A DNA stretch of 64,000 nt. Origin: Chloroflexota bacterium (GTDB lineage: Bacteria; Chloroflexota; Anaerolineae; Anaerolineales; Anaerolineaceae). A program made the translations under genes and the position numbers. The stretch lies in NCBI GenBank assembly GCA_012522475.1, contig JAAYKH010000061.1, positions 1 through 64,000 of the forward strand. Direction: 5' to 3'. Positions 20,034 through 28,902 of this stretch are shown here, in pieces (the first letter of the stretch is position 1; every line of letters starts with the position of its first letter). The notes under the pieces were generated by a model. The model worked only from the letters and a program-made list of their open reading frames with translations, did no database searches and was not told where the DNA came from.

Positions 20034-21347
20034 ATGTCTCCCAAACAATTTGCAGACAAATACATTTCACTGGCTGACGCAGTTTCCATGGTTGAATCTC
20101 ACCAGAGTATTGGCGTCGGCATTGCTGGTTCGGAACCCCCGGGGTTATTCAACGCCCTTGCTGCAAGGGCAAGAGATTTAGAAAATGTTCGTTGCTGGAC
20201 GTGCCTGCCAATGCGTTCCTATGAAATTTTCACCAAAGCTGAGATGGCCGGACGAGTTTTCAATGAAAACTGGTTCTACAGTCATTCTGATCGTCAATAC
20301 CACCCTGAGGGTCGGGTGTCTTATGTCCCGAATAATTTACATCGTGCCGCTACAGATAAACTGGTCGCTACCAAGGGACATTTAGATATTTTCTGGGGGA
20401 CAGCCACACCGCCTAATAAAGATGGGTACTTGTCGCTTTCTTTGGGGGTGGTTGTCCAGAAAGATCTGCTGGAAGCTGCAAATTTGAAGATTCTCGAGGT
20501 CAATGCCAACCTTCCGTGGGTTCATGGGGACACCCTGGTGCACATTTCAGAAGTAGATTACCTTGTTGAAAATCATGTTCCATTGGTAGAGCTCATCTCC
20601 CAGCTGCCCACTGAAGTTGAACAAAAAATCGGGGCTTATATCGCAGATTTAATTGAAGATGGGTCTACGATACAACTAGGCATTGGCGGCATTCCGAATG
20701 CGATCACAGCCGATATTATGGAGCGAAAAGATTTAGGTATTCACACCGAAATGCTGGTTGATGGCATGGTTGACCTGATTGAGGCCGGGGTGGTTACAAA
20801 CCGCAAGAAAACACTGCATCCTAGTAAATCGATTGGGGCTTTTGCCTTAGGAACCAGCAAACTCTACGATTTTATTAATGACAACAAAGATGTCGAATTG
20901 CATCGTGGTCGCTACACCAACGATCCTTATGTTATTGCACAGAATAATAAAATGATCAGTGTCAACACCGCTTTACAGGTCGATATTCTCGGGCAAGTGT
21001 GTTCCCAGAGTATCGGAACCCGTCATTTTAGCGGCACGGGTGGTCAGCTAGATACGCATCGAGGCGCCCAGATGTCGCCTGGAGGGCGGGGGATTATCGC
21101 GTTGCGGTCAACTGCTAAAAATGGCGCTATCTCAACCATCGTGCCGACACTGGCCCCCGGAGCAGGAGTCACAGTTCCAAGCCAAGACGTAGACACGATC
21201 ATCACAGAGTTTGGTGTGGCAGAGCTACGTGGTCGTTGCATCAAAGCACGTATGGAAGCTTTGGCAAATATTGCCCACCCGGATTTCAGAGATTGGATCC
21301 GTGATGAAGCACACCGGTTGGGCATTGTTCCAAAAACGGTTTTTTAA
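20034..21347 (+). CDS. Acetyl-CoA hydrolase/transferase family (4-hydroxybutyrate CoA-transferase-like)
   Basis: IQLGIGGIPNAITADI, HTEMLVDGMVDLIEAG, SIGTRHFSGTGGQLD, VDTIITEFGVAELRGR. Confidence 0.9.
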   Translation: MSPKQFADKYISLADAVSMVESHQSIGVGIAGSEPPGLFNALAARARDLENVRCWTCLPMRSYEIFTKAEMAGRVFNENWFYSHSDRQYHPEGRVSYVPNNLHRAATDKLVATKGHLDIFWGTATPPNKDGYLSLSLGVVVQKDLLEAANLKILEVNANLPWVHGDTLVHISEVDYLVENHVPLVELISQLPTEVEQKIGAYIADLIEDGSTIQLGIGGIPNAITADIMERKDLGIHTEMLVDGMVDLIEAGVVTNRKKTLHPSKSIGAFALGTSKLYDFINDNKDVELHRGRYTNDPYVIAQNNKMISVNTALQVDILGQVCSQSIGTRHFSGTGGQLDTHRGAQMSPGGRGIIALRSTAKNGAISTIVPTLAPGAGVTVPSQDVDTIITEFGVAELRGRCIKARMEALANIAHPDFRDWIRDEAHRLGIVPKTVF

Positions 21348-21365
21348 GTGAAGGAGGCTTGTTCA

Positions 21366-21677
21366 ATGTCGGAATTACTTGGAAAATGGGTTCAAGCTGA
21401 AGATCAGCCCTTTCCTGGGTTATGGTTTGAATTTGAAGAGGACAAAATCTTTCGTGCCGAATATGAACCTATGGGCATTCTATCCGGAGGCACTTACACG
21501 ATTGAGTCTGGGAAAATCACCATGGAACAAACAGAACACACTTTAGGCTTTATCGGTGAGTTTAAAGGGCTTTTCGTTGTGGAGGGCCATCAATTAACCA
21601 TGGCTTTAGCTGCTACCCCGGGTGGAGCACGTCCTCGTGACCTCTCAGATGCCCGAATTTATATCAAAGCAAGTTAA
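21366..21677 (+). CDS. Small uncharacterised protein (about 103 aa)
   Basis: Cotranscribed ORF, AAGGAGGC upstream of ATG at 21366; MSELLGKWVQAEDQPFPGLWFEFEED...; no family recognised. Confidence 0.7.
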   Translation: MSELLGKWVQAEDQPFPGLWFEFEEDKIFRAEYEPMGILSGGTYTIESGKITMEQTEHTLGFIGEFKGLFVVEGHQLTMALAATPGGARPRDLSDARIYIKAS

Positions 21678-21693
21678 AAAGCAGGTGACATCG

Positions 21694-22956
21694 ATGTCAG
21701 AGTTAAAATGGAAAAAGGGCGTTGCCGTTGCAGGTGTTGGCCTCAGCAAGTTCGGTGCATTTAAAGAGAAGAATTCACGCGACCTTTTTGTTGAGGCCTA
21801 CCAGGATATGATCAATTCTATGCAAAGGTATAACCCTGAAAAGGTTGAGGCCTTTTATCTTGGAAATTTCAGCAGCGATCAATTTGAGAAGCAAGCCCAT
21901 TTAGCACCAATTCTGGCAAGCTGGATCGGCCTTTCTCCGATAACCGCGCTTCGGATTGAAGACGCCTGTGCATCGAGCGGTGTAGCGCTCAGACAGGCTG
22001 CCCTGGCGATCGCCTCGGGGCAATACGACGTCGTTTTAGTGGGCGGTGTTGAGAAGATGACCAGCCTGGAGATCGCAGCTGTAACTGAAGCGCTGGCAAC
22101 TGCAGCTGACACTCAATTTGAAGTCTCAGCGGGATTTACTTTCCCTGGATTTTACGCGGCTATGGCTACAGCTTACATGCATGAATTCCAAGCAAGTCGG
22201 GAGGCTTTTTACCATGTGAGTATCAAAAACCGTAATAACGGCGCGTTAAATGAATATGCTCAATTTGGCCAGACCATTTTCGATATCATGGAAAGCAAAA
22301 AACGGCGCGCAGTTCAAAAGGGACTACCTGTGCCAGAGTGGAAAGATGAAATCGAATTTTTAAGCGACCCCAAAGGCAACCCGATGGTCGCTTGGCCAAT
22401 GACTCTTTTTGACTGTTCGCCTGTTTCGGATGGGGCTGCAGTGGCTTTGCTGGTTTCAGAAGAGATCGCCAGCTCGCTTACGGACACACCGATTTACATG
22501 ATTGGCAGCGGTCAGGCCAGCGATGGTGCTTTGCCGGAGAGAGAAAACCTTTACAGCATTCCAGCAGCTGTAGAAGCAAGCCGTCAAGCCTATCAAATGG
22601 CAAACCTGACGCCAGATGATATTGATGTGGCAGAGGTGCATGATTGTTTCACAATTGCTGAAATTATAGCCACTGAAGATCTGGGTTTCTTTGAGCGCGG
22701 CGAAGGTTGGAAAGCTGCCATCGAAGGAAAGACATCTCGCGACGGAAGTCGCCCAGTAAATACCTCTGGTGGGCTGAAGTCGAAAGGTCATCCTGTTGGC
22801 GCTACAGGTGTTGGTCAGATTGTAGAAATTTGGAAACAGTTGAACGGCCTCGCAGAGGAAAGACAGGTTCAGGGGGATCCAAAAATAGGGTTAACGCACA
22901 ATGTAGGTGGAAGTGGACAAACCTGTGTCGTCAACATTTTTGAGCGGAGAGGGTAG
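21694..22956 (+). CDS. Thiolase family protein (SCP-x/acetyl-CoA acetyltransferase-like)
   Basis: EDACASSGVALRQAALAIASGQYDVVLVGGVEKM, VHDCFTIAE, GGLKSKGHPVGATGVGQ; start 21694. Confidence 0.9.
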   Translation: MSELKWKKGVAVAGVGLSKFGAFKEKNSRDLFVEAYQDMINSMQRYNPEKVEAFYLGNFSSDQFEKQAHLAPILASWIGLSPITALRIEDACASSGVALRQAALAIASGQYDVVLVGGVEKMTSLEIAAVTEALATAADTQFEVSAGFTFPGFYAAMATAYMHEFQASREAFYHVSIKNRNNGALNEYAQFGQTIFDIMESKKRRAVQKGLPVPEWKDEIEFLSDPKGNPMVAWPMTLFDCSPVSDGAAVALLVSEEIASSLTDTPIYMIGSGQASDGALPERENLYSIPAAVEASRQAYQMANLTPDDIDVAEVHDCFTIAEIIATEDLGFFERGEGWKAAIEGKTSRDGSRPVNTSGGLKSKGHPVGATGVGQIVEIWKQLNGLAEERQVQGDPKIGLTHNVGGSGQTCVVNIFERRG

Positions 22957-22957
22957 A

Positions 22958-23374
22958 ATGGAAAACTATTCAATGAATAGCAATGATTTCTTCAAGGCGT
23001 TAGAGGATGGGGCGTTGATTGGTTCTCGCTGCTTGGACTGCGGTACCATGGCAGTTCCCCAACGCCAAATCTGCTCGAAATGTCTTAGTTCCAAGTCAAA
23101 GATTGTTCACTATTCTGGCAATGGTTCATTGTCAGCCTTTACGGTTATCTCTGTCCCTTCAATGTGGATGTCAGAAGTAGGTTATAACGGAAAAAATCCT
23201 TACTGTGTCGGTGTCGTTGCGTTGGATGAAGGACCGAAAATTTCTGCCCAGATTTTGGATATGGATATCAGCATGCCTGAAAACATTCAAATCGGGACAA
23301 AATTGACCATGACAACGGTTTCACACGGTGAAGATGGGAACCGAAAAATTCACCTGGCGTTTAAACCTGTTTAG
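22958..23374 (+). CDS. DUF35 / OB-fold zinc-ribbon acyl-CoA-associated protein
   Basis: GSRCLDCGTMAVPQRQICSKCLSS (CxxC...CxxC rubredoxin-like ribbon) plus OB-fold; directly follows the thiolase. Confidence 0.9.
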   Translation: MENYSMNSNDFFKALEDGALIGSRCLDCGTMAVPQRQICSKCLSSKSKIVHYSGNGSLSAFTVISVPSMWMSEVGYNGKNPYCVGVVALDEGPKISAQILDMDISMPENIQIGTKLTMTTVSHGEDGNRKIHLAFKPV

Positions 23375-23389
23375 TTGAGAGGAAACCCC

Positions 23390-24184
23390 TTGCCGCGCAT
23401 TAAAGTTAACAACATAGAACTTTATTACGAGCTTTCAGGTCCGGAAACTGCGCCGGTTTTAGTGCTTTCCAATGGGATTCTGATGGGAACCGATAGTTGG
23501 GCGTTTCAGAAAGCCGTGTTAGAGCAGCATCTGCGGGTGTTGGTTTACGATTGCCGCGGCATGTGGCAGTCTGATCACCCTGAAGGGCCTTATTCGATGC
23601 AAATGCATGCAGATGACCTGGCAAGGTTGTTGGATGGATTGGAGATTGAGAGTGCACATATCGCTGGAATTTCTTATGGTGCGGAAATCAGCATGGTATT
23701 CGCACTGTCTTATCCCCAGAAAACGAAATCTTTGATCATTATTGATGGGGTCAGCGAGATTCATCCATTGCTCAGGGCGCAAACTTATCCTTGGTTGATG
23801 GCTGCAGAACTGGGTGACCCTGAACTGCTATTGAAGACGTCATACCACTTGAATTTTTCCGAAGCGTGGATCAGAGCCAATCAAGCTTTTATTGATGCCT
23901 CGGTTGAAAGATATGCTCAATTGGATATGAAAGCCCTGACCTGGCTGATGAAAGCGTTTTACGAGCTTGATATCACAGATCAGCTTTCTAAAATAAATGC
24001 ACCAACGCTTGTCATTGCTGGAGAGGAAGACTTGATCAAAGGCCGTGAGTATGCAAAAATAATTGCCAAACAAATCTCTTCCAGCGAATTGGTAACAATA
24101 CCTGGCTCAGGCCATGCACTTTGCTTAGAAAAACCTGCCGTTTTAAATACGTTGTTACTGGGTTTCGTAACCAAGAATGCTTGA
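23390..24184 (+). CDS. Alpha/beta hydrolase (enol-lactonase/esterase-like)
   Basis: VLVLSNGILMGTDSW, AGISYGAEISM nucleophile elbow, GEEDLIKG, GSGHALCLEKP; TTG start with GAGAGG upstream. Confidence 0.82.
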   Translation: MPRIKVNNIELYYELSGPETAPVLVLSNGILMGTDSWAFQKAVLEQHLRVLVYDCRGMWQSDHPEGPYSMQMHADDLARLLDGLEIESAHIAGISYGAEISMVFALSYPQKTKSLIIIDGVSEIHPLLRAQTYPWLMAAELGDPELLLKTSYHLNFSEAWIRANQAFIDASVERYAQLDMKALTWLMKAFYELDITDQLSKINAPTLVIAGEEDLIKGREYAKIIAKQISSSELVTIPGSGHALCLEKPAVLNTLLLGFVTKNA

Positions 24185-24277
24185 CCATCTTAATCATTCA
24201 GGAGGTGGTTCATAAAGATAACTACATTAATTTGTATAAAACGAACAACTGTTTTTTAACTATTGAAGGAGTAAAAG

Positions 24278-25711
24278 ATGAAAAAGTTACATTTAACAAT
24301 CCTGACCATTCTGATTATCATTCCATTGCTGGTAACCTCTTGTGTGCAAAAAGTTGAAGAGATGCCTGCGCCGATTGAGGAACCTGAGGTCAAGGAAATC
24401 ATCGTCGAAGAGCCTGAGGTTGAGGAAATTGTCGTTGAAGAACCTGAAGAGGCCGAAAAGGTTGAGGGAGAAGCCGAGCTTGGGCCAGTGTTAAAAATTG
24501 GCCAAATTGGTCAAATGTCGGGTTTGATGGCTCTGTACGGTTTGCAGCAGCAGCGTGGTTTCTTGATGGGCTTGGAATATATGTCCGGTGGTAAAACGGA
24601 TGATCAAGGCCGCTACATCATTGCTAACCGTCCTGTTGAGGTGATCGTTAAAGATGACGAAGGCGACCCTGAGAAGGCCGTAGCCTTAGCGCTTGAGCTG
24701 ATCGAGCGCGACGGCGTTGAATTGATCCAGGGGCCGGTGTCCTCGGCAAGTGCAATTGCATTGGCCAATGTTGCCCTCGAAAACGAGATCATCCTGATGA
24801 TTGATCCCGCAGCCTCGTCCTTTACAACCGGTCCAAATTTCAACCCCTACGTATTTCGAACCGCGCGAACAAACTTTGATGATACGCTGGTCATTGCCAA
24901 ATACCTGGTTGAAAACGTGGGCCCAAATTTTGCTCACATCGGTGTGGATAATGCTTTTGGGCAGGGTTCCGGCATTGCATTGAAATACTCTGTTGAAAAA
25001 TTCGGTGGTGAATTAATTGCTGACATCTATGCACCTTTTGAAACCACAGATTTCACGCCCTATGTTCAGCAGGCGATGGATTCTGGTGCCGAAAACCTTT
25101 TCCTGACCTGGTCTGGCACAGGCTATGTCACACTGTTCCAAAACATGGCCGATATGGGCACATTAGAGGTGATGACTGTCGGTACCGGCTTCGGTGACAA
25201 TGCTTCCTTTGCCGCTGTATTTGGTGATGATACGCTCAACTCAATTGGGTTGAATGTTTATCATTACACTGTCCCAGACAATCTCGTCAATGACTGGCTG
25301 GTGGAAAATCACTACGCGCGCTATGTCGGCGAAGCTGACGGTGCCATCAACGCTTACCCGGACCTGTTTACCGCAGGTGGGATGGCATCAGCAATTGCCC
25401 TTGTAAAAGCGCTTGAGATGACTGACGGAGACACTTCTGGCAAAGCAATGATCTCTGCCTTAGAAGGGCTCAAGTTTGAAGGACCGAAAGGCACCTATTA
25501 CATCCGGCCTGAGGACCATGTTTGTGAACAACCCATGAACATCCTTCAGCTTGTTAACCTGAATCCTGATTTGGATGGTGACGGGATCAACGAGTATCAC
25601 TTCTTTGATACCATTTACGTTTCTGAATACGATGAGTTGGGAGTACCCTGCACATTGATAGGCGAGTACGCCGATCGCTGTGGTGACTTGCCAACCATCC
25701 CAGTCGATTAA
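24278..25711 (+). CDS. Branched-chain amino acid-type ABC transporter substrate-binding lipoprotein (LivJ-like)
   Basis: Lipobox VTSC, acidic EEPEV repeat linker, then LKIGQIGQMSGLMALYG...VIVKDDEGDPEKAVALALELIERDGVELIQGPVSS. Confidence 0.9.
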   Translation: MKKLHLTILTILIIIPLLVTSCVQKVEEMPAPIEEPEVKEIIVEEPEVEEIVVEEPEEAEKVEGEAELGPVLKIGQIGQMSGLMALYGLQQQRGFLMGLEYMSGGKTDDQGRYIIANRPVEVIVKDDEGDPEKAVALALELIERDGVELIQGPVSSASAIALANVALENEIILMIDPAASSFTTGPNFNPYVFRTARTNFDDTLVIAKYLVENVGPNFAHIGVDNAFGQGSGIALKYSVEKFGGELIADIYAPFETTDFTPYVQQAMDSGAENLFLTWSGTGYVTLFQNMADMGTLEVMTVGTGFGDNASFAAVFGDDTLNSIGLNVYHYTVPDNLVNDWLVENHYARYVGEADGAINAYPDLFTAGGMASAIALVKALEMTDGDTSGKAMISALEGLKFEGPKGTYYIRPEDHVCEQPMNILQLVNLNPDLDGDGINEYHFFDTIYVSEYDELGVPCTLIGEYADRCGDLPTIPVD

Positions 25712-25728
25712 TTAACTCATAGAATTAA

Positions 25729-25754
25729 TTGGGGAGAGGTTAACCTCTCCCCAA
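25729..25754. terminator. Perfect 26-bp palindromic hairpin between the SBP and livG-like genes (attenuator or mRNA stabiliser)
   Basis: TTGGGGAGAGGTTAACCTCTCCCCAA; no U-tract directly adjacent. Confidence 0.65.
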
Positions 25755-25882
25755 GCGTTCTTATCAGGTTGTTTTTTAACCTGGATTGTTTGTTTTGCAG
25801 CACTAACCTCTTTTATATTTTAAATTAATTCATCAGGAATTATTTTGTTTTATGATGGTCACAACCTGTAAGGATATATCGC

Positions 25883-26653
25883 ATGACAAAAGATATCATT
25901 CTCGAAGCAAAAAGCCTCACAAAAGCATTTGGCAGTTTAGTAGCTGTTGATGATGTTAGTATTGCCATCCAGGCTAAAACCATGCATGCCATTATCGGCC
26001 CAAACGGTGCTGGAAAGACGACGCTCTTTAATTTATTAAGTGGTGTATTGCCGCCCACAAAAGGGGAGGTGTTTTATAAGGGTGAGAATATTACCTCTTT
26101 GCCCCCATATAAAAGAGCACATTTGGGAATAGGACGTTCGTATCAGATTACGAATATCTTCCCTAATTTAAGCGTGATTGAAAATGTTCGGCTGGCTGCC
26201 CAGGCAAAAGGAAAGGATAACTTCAAGCTCTTTCGAAAAGTCGACGATTTTCACGAATACGTCAACAAAGCCTATGAAGTTATTGGGATCGTCGATTTAG
26301 CGGGCAGAGCCAATGACTTTGCCAGAGACCTGACTCACGGCGAAAAGCGAAAGCTTGAATTGGGGATTATGCTTGCTTGTGATCCGGAATTGTTGCTATT
26401 TGACGAGCCAACAGCTGGCATGTCATCCGATCAGGTGCCTGAATTGATAAGTATCATCAATCAAATCGTGCAACAGCGTGAACGTACAGCAATTTTAGTG
26501 GAACATCGGATGGACGTTGTAATGTCAATTTCTGATGTCGTCACGGTTATGAACCAGGGCAGAATTTTAGCAGAAGGCGCGCCAAGTGACATCGCTAATA
26601 ATCAACAGGTCCAAACAGCTTATTTGGGTGATTTATATGGAGAGCTGGCATGA
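25883..26653 (+). CDS. ABC transporter ATP-binding protein (LivG-like)
   Basis: IIGPNGAGKTTLFNLLSG, LTHGEKRKLELGIML, LLLFDEPTAGMS. Confidence 0.93.
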   Translation: MTKDIILEAKSLTKAFGSLVAVDDVSIAIQAKTMHAIIGPNGAGKTTLFNLLSGVLPPTKGEVFYKGENITSLPPYKRAHLGIGRSYQITNIFPNLSVIENVRLAAQAKGKDNFKLFRKVDDFHEYVNKAYEVIGIVDLAGRANDFARDLTHGEKRKLELGIMLACDPELLLFDEPTAGMSSDQVPELISIINQIVQQRERTAILVEHRMDVVMSISDVVTVMNQGRILAEGAPSDIANNQQVQTAYLGDLYGELA

Positions 26654-27417
26654 AAGAAAAGATTCCTCGGGAAGACATCCTCATTGTTGACAATATCCAT
26701 ACGTTTATTGGTCAATTTCACATCTTGGAAGGCGTTTCGGTCAGGGTGCCTAAGGGGTCAATAACGGTTTTACTGGGACGCAATGGTGCCGGCAAAACGA
26801 CAACGCTTAAATCTATTTTAGGCCTGACGCCGCCTCAGGAGGGTAAGGTGATTTTCGAGGGTGCTGAAATTCAGGGCAAACGTGCCTTCAACGTAGCCAA
26901 CCTGGGAATTGGCTATGTGCCTGAACACCGTGCCATTTTTCGGGCTCTATCGGTATTGGAGAACTTGAAACTGGCGGAGCGTAAAAAGGGTGACTTTGAA
27001 CGCAGCGCTGATTTTATTTTCGAGCTGTTTCCAGATTTGAAGCGTTTATCCAAATTGCCCGGCAACCATCTTTCAGGCGGTCAACAACAGATGCTGGCCG
27101 TCGCTCGGGCGTTAGTCCCTGAAAACAAATTGCTTTTAATCGATGAGCCCAGTGAGGGGTTGGCGCCTATTCTTATTCAGCAAATGATGGAAGCTATCCG
27201 GGTATTAAGCGAAAAAACAACCATCTTGCTGGTGGAACAAAATTTCATCATGGCCAGCCAACTTGCACAACAGTTTGTCATTATTGATGATGGACAGAGT
27301 GTCCGCGATGGTTCGATGACCGATTTAGTGAATGATACCGGCATGATACATCAGTATTTGGGCGCCAGCATTAAAACACGTAAAGAATTGGAGATGGAAC
27401 ATGAAGCCCAAGCGTAA
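26650..27417 (+). CDS. ABC transporter ATP-binding protein (LivF-like)
   Basis: LLGRNGAGKTTTLKSILGL, HLSGGQQQMLAVARAL, LLIDEPSEGLAP; overlaps the livG-like stop. Confidence 0.93.
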   Translation: MKEKIPREDILIVDNIHTFIGQFHILEGVSVRVPKGSITVLLGRNGAGKTTTLKSILGLTPPQEGKVIFEGAEIQGKRAFNVANLGIGYVPEHRAIFRALSVLENLKLAERKKGDFERSADFIFELFPDLKRLSKLPGNHLSGGQQQMLAVARALVPENKLLLIDEPSEGLAPILIQQMMEAIRVLSEKTTILLVEQNFIMASQLAQQFVIIDDGQSVRDGSMTDLVNDTGMIHQYLGASIKTRKELEMEHEAQA

Positions 27418-28894
27418 AAAATTAATTACAACTTTACTTGTTGCTGTTGCCGTTATTGCAGTCATTGCGGGTCTTTACTTGTATGCTGGTAAGGAGCCAT
27501 TTATCCGCACAACCTTATCCGGTTTGACCTTAGGCTCATTATTCTTTATGGTAGCTGCGGGGTTATCTCTGATTTTTGGGTTAATGGATGTATTAAATTT
27601 TGCTCATGGTGCGCTATTTATGTTGGGCGCTTATATGGGTTGGCAGTTATACACCAACCCCACCTTTATTTTTGGAATGTTACCGACAGTAACTGCCTTT
27701 ACATGTGGGGTGTTGGTTTCACCGGTCATTAAGCCATTTTTGATCCGTTGGGAGCTTCCTGAGCAATGGCAAAAAACATTGCCAAAGATTGCCTACGTTC
27801 TGGCAATTGTGCTACTTATCCTGGCTTTTCTAAACTTTAATATCATGGAGTTAGCCAGTACGGCAATGGTTGCTGCAACAACAACGATGGTTGGAAACCC
27901 GCTGGCTGAGATTACACCCCAAGAGCCACTTGCCCAATTTTGGTATCGTCCCGTATTGTTAATTATTTCTGGTTTGTTGGTTGCTTTTGCATCATCTAAA
28001 CCAGGCGTAAAGACTGAATTTGCACCTAAAGAAGACCTTTTAAAAAAGGCAGTTCCTTCGATACTGTTGTTTGCTCTAACAATCATCGCCACTTTATTTC
28101 GAGAATCTGCACCCATTGCGATCCTCTTGATGAACGGGAACTTGCGATTTTTAATCGCGATTTTTGTGGCAGTCGCTTTTGGTTTTATGTTTGGAGCCTT
28201 GATAGAAATCACTTTGATCAGGCCATTATATGTGCGGCCATTCTTTATTGTGTTGATGACCTTGGGACTTAGTTTTGTCATTCGAGAGCTGGTCCAGTTG
28301 CTTTGGGACCCTTTAGCATATCAAATGGTACGCCCACCGCTTTTTGCGCAATCTGGTAAAGCTGCCAGCTTGCTCGAGTGGCTTCAAAACGGAAACGCAA
28401 CCATTAATATCTCCGGGGTTACTTTCCCAACTTATCGGTTATTTGTGATCCTCCTGGGCTTTTTAATGTTTGTGATTGTAACCATCATCATGACAAAATC
28501 GCGGTTAGGAATGATCATTCGAGCAGGCGTTCAGGATCCACAGATGGTGGAAGCCCTGGGCATTAATGTTAAGCGCGTGTTTACCTTTGTTTTCGCCTTT
28601 GGGGTCGCCTTAGCAACGCTAGGAGGTATTGGCGCCGGGCCGTTCCTGCCTATTCAGCCCCTTATGGGCGATCAATTTCAAATGCTGGGATTCATCACCG
28701 TTGTCATCGGTGGCATGGGCAGTTATGTAGGCGCTTTTGTGGGTGCGATCATTCTCGGCATGGGGCGTGCGTTTGGTGATTATTTTGCGCTCAAACTCTC
28801 ACTCTCACCAGCAGTTTCTGAAGCATCGACAGTTATTATCATGGTCATTGTCCTGCTCATCAAACCGCAAGGCCTTTTTGGTAAAAAGGAGTAA
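27401..28894 (+). CDS. ABC transporter permease (LivH-like) with a large internal insertion
   Basis: LSLIFGLMDVLNFAHGALFMLGAYMGW and ALIEITLIRPLYVRPFFIVLMTLGLS are LivH hallmarks but are separated by an extra hydrophobic segment. Confidence 0.88.
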   Translation: MKPKRKKLITTLLVAVAVIAVIAGLYLYAGKEPFIRTTLSGLTLGSLFFMVAAGLSLIFGLMDVLNFAHGALFMLGAYMGWQLYTNPTFIFGMLPTVTAFTCGVLVSPVIKPFLIRWELPEQWQKTLPKIAYVLAIVLLILAFLNFNIMELASTAMVAATTTMVGNPLAEITPQEPLAQFWYRPVLLIISGLLVAFASSKPGVKTEFAPKEDLLKKAVPSILLFALTIIATLFRESAPIAILLMNGNLRFLIAIFVAVAFGFMFGALIEITLIRPLYVRPFFIVLMTLGLSFVIRELVQLLWDPLAYQMVRPPLFAQSGKAASLLEWLQNGNATINISGVTFPTYRLFVILLGFLMFVIVTIIMTKSRLGMIIRAGVQDPQMVEALGINVKRVFTFVFAFGVALATLGGIGAGPFLPIQPLMGDQFQMLGFITVVIGGMGSYVGAFVGAIILGMGRAFGDYFALKLSLSPAVSEASTVIIMVIVLLIKPQGLFGKKE

Positions 28895-28902
28895 TAAATA
28901 TT

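Noticed and set aside
27793-28281. Minus-strand 162-aa ORF
   Set aside because: Antisense to the LivH-like gene; Lys/Ile/Thr-rich shadow translation of a membrane protein.
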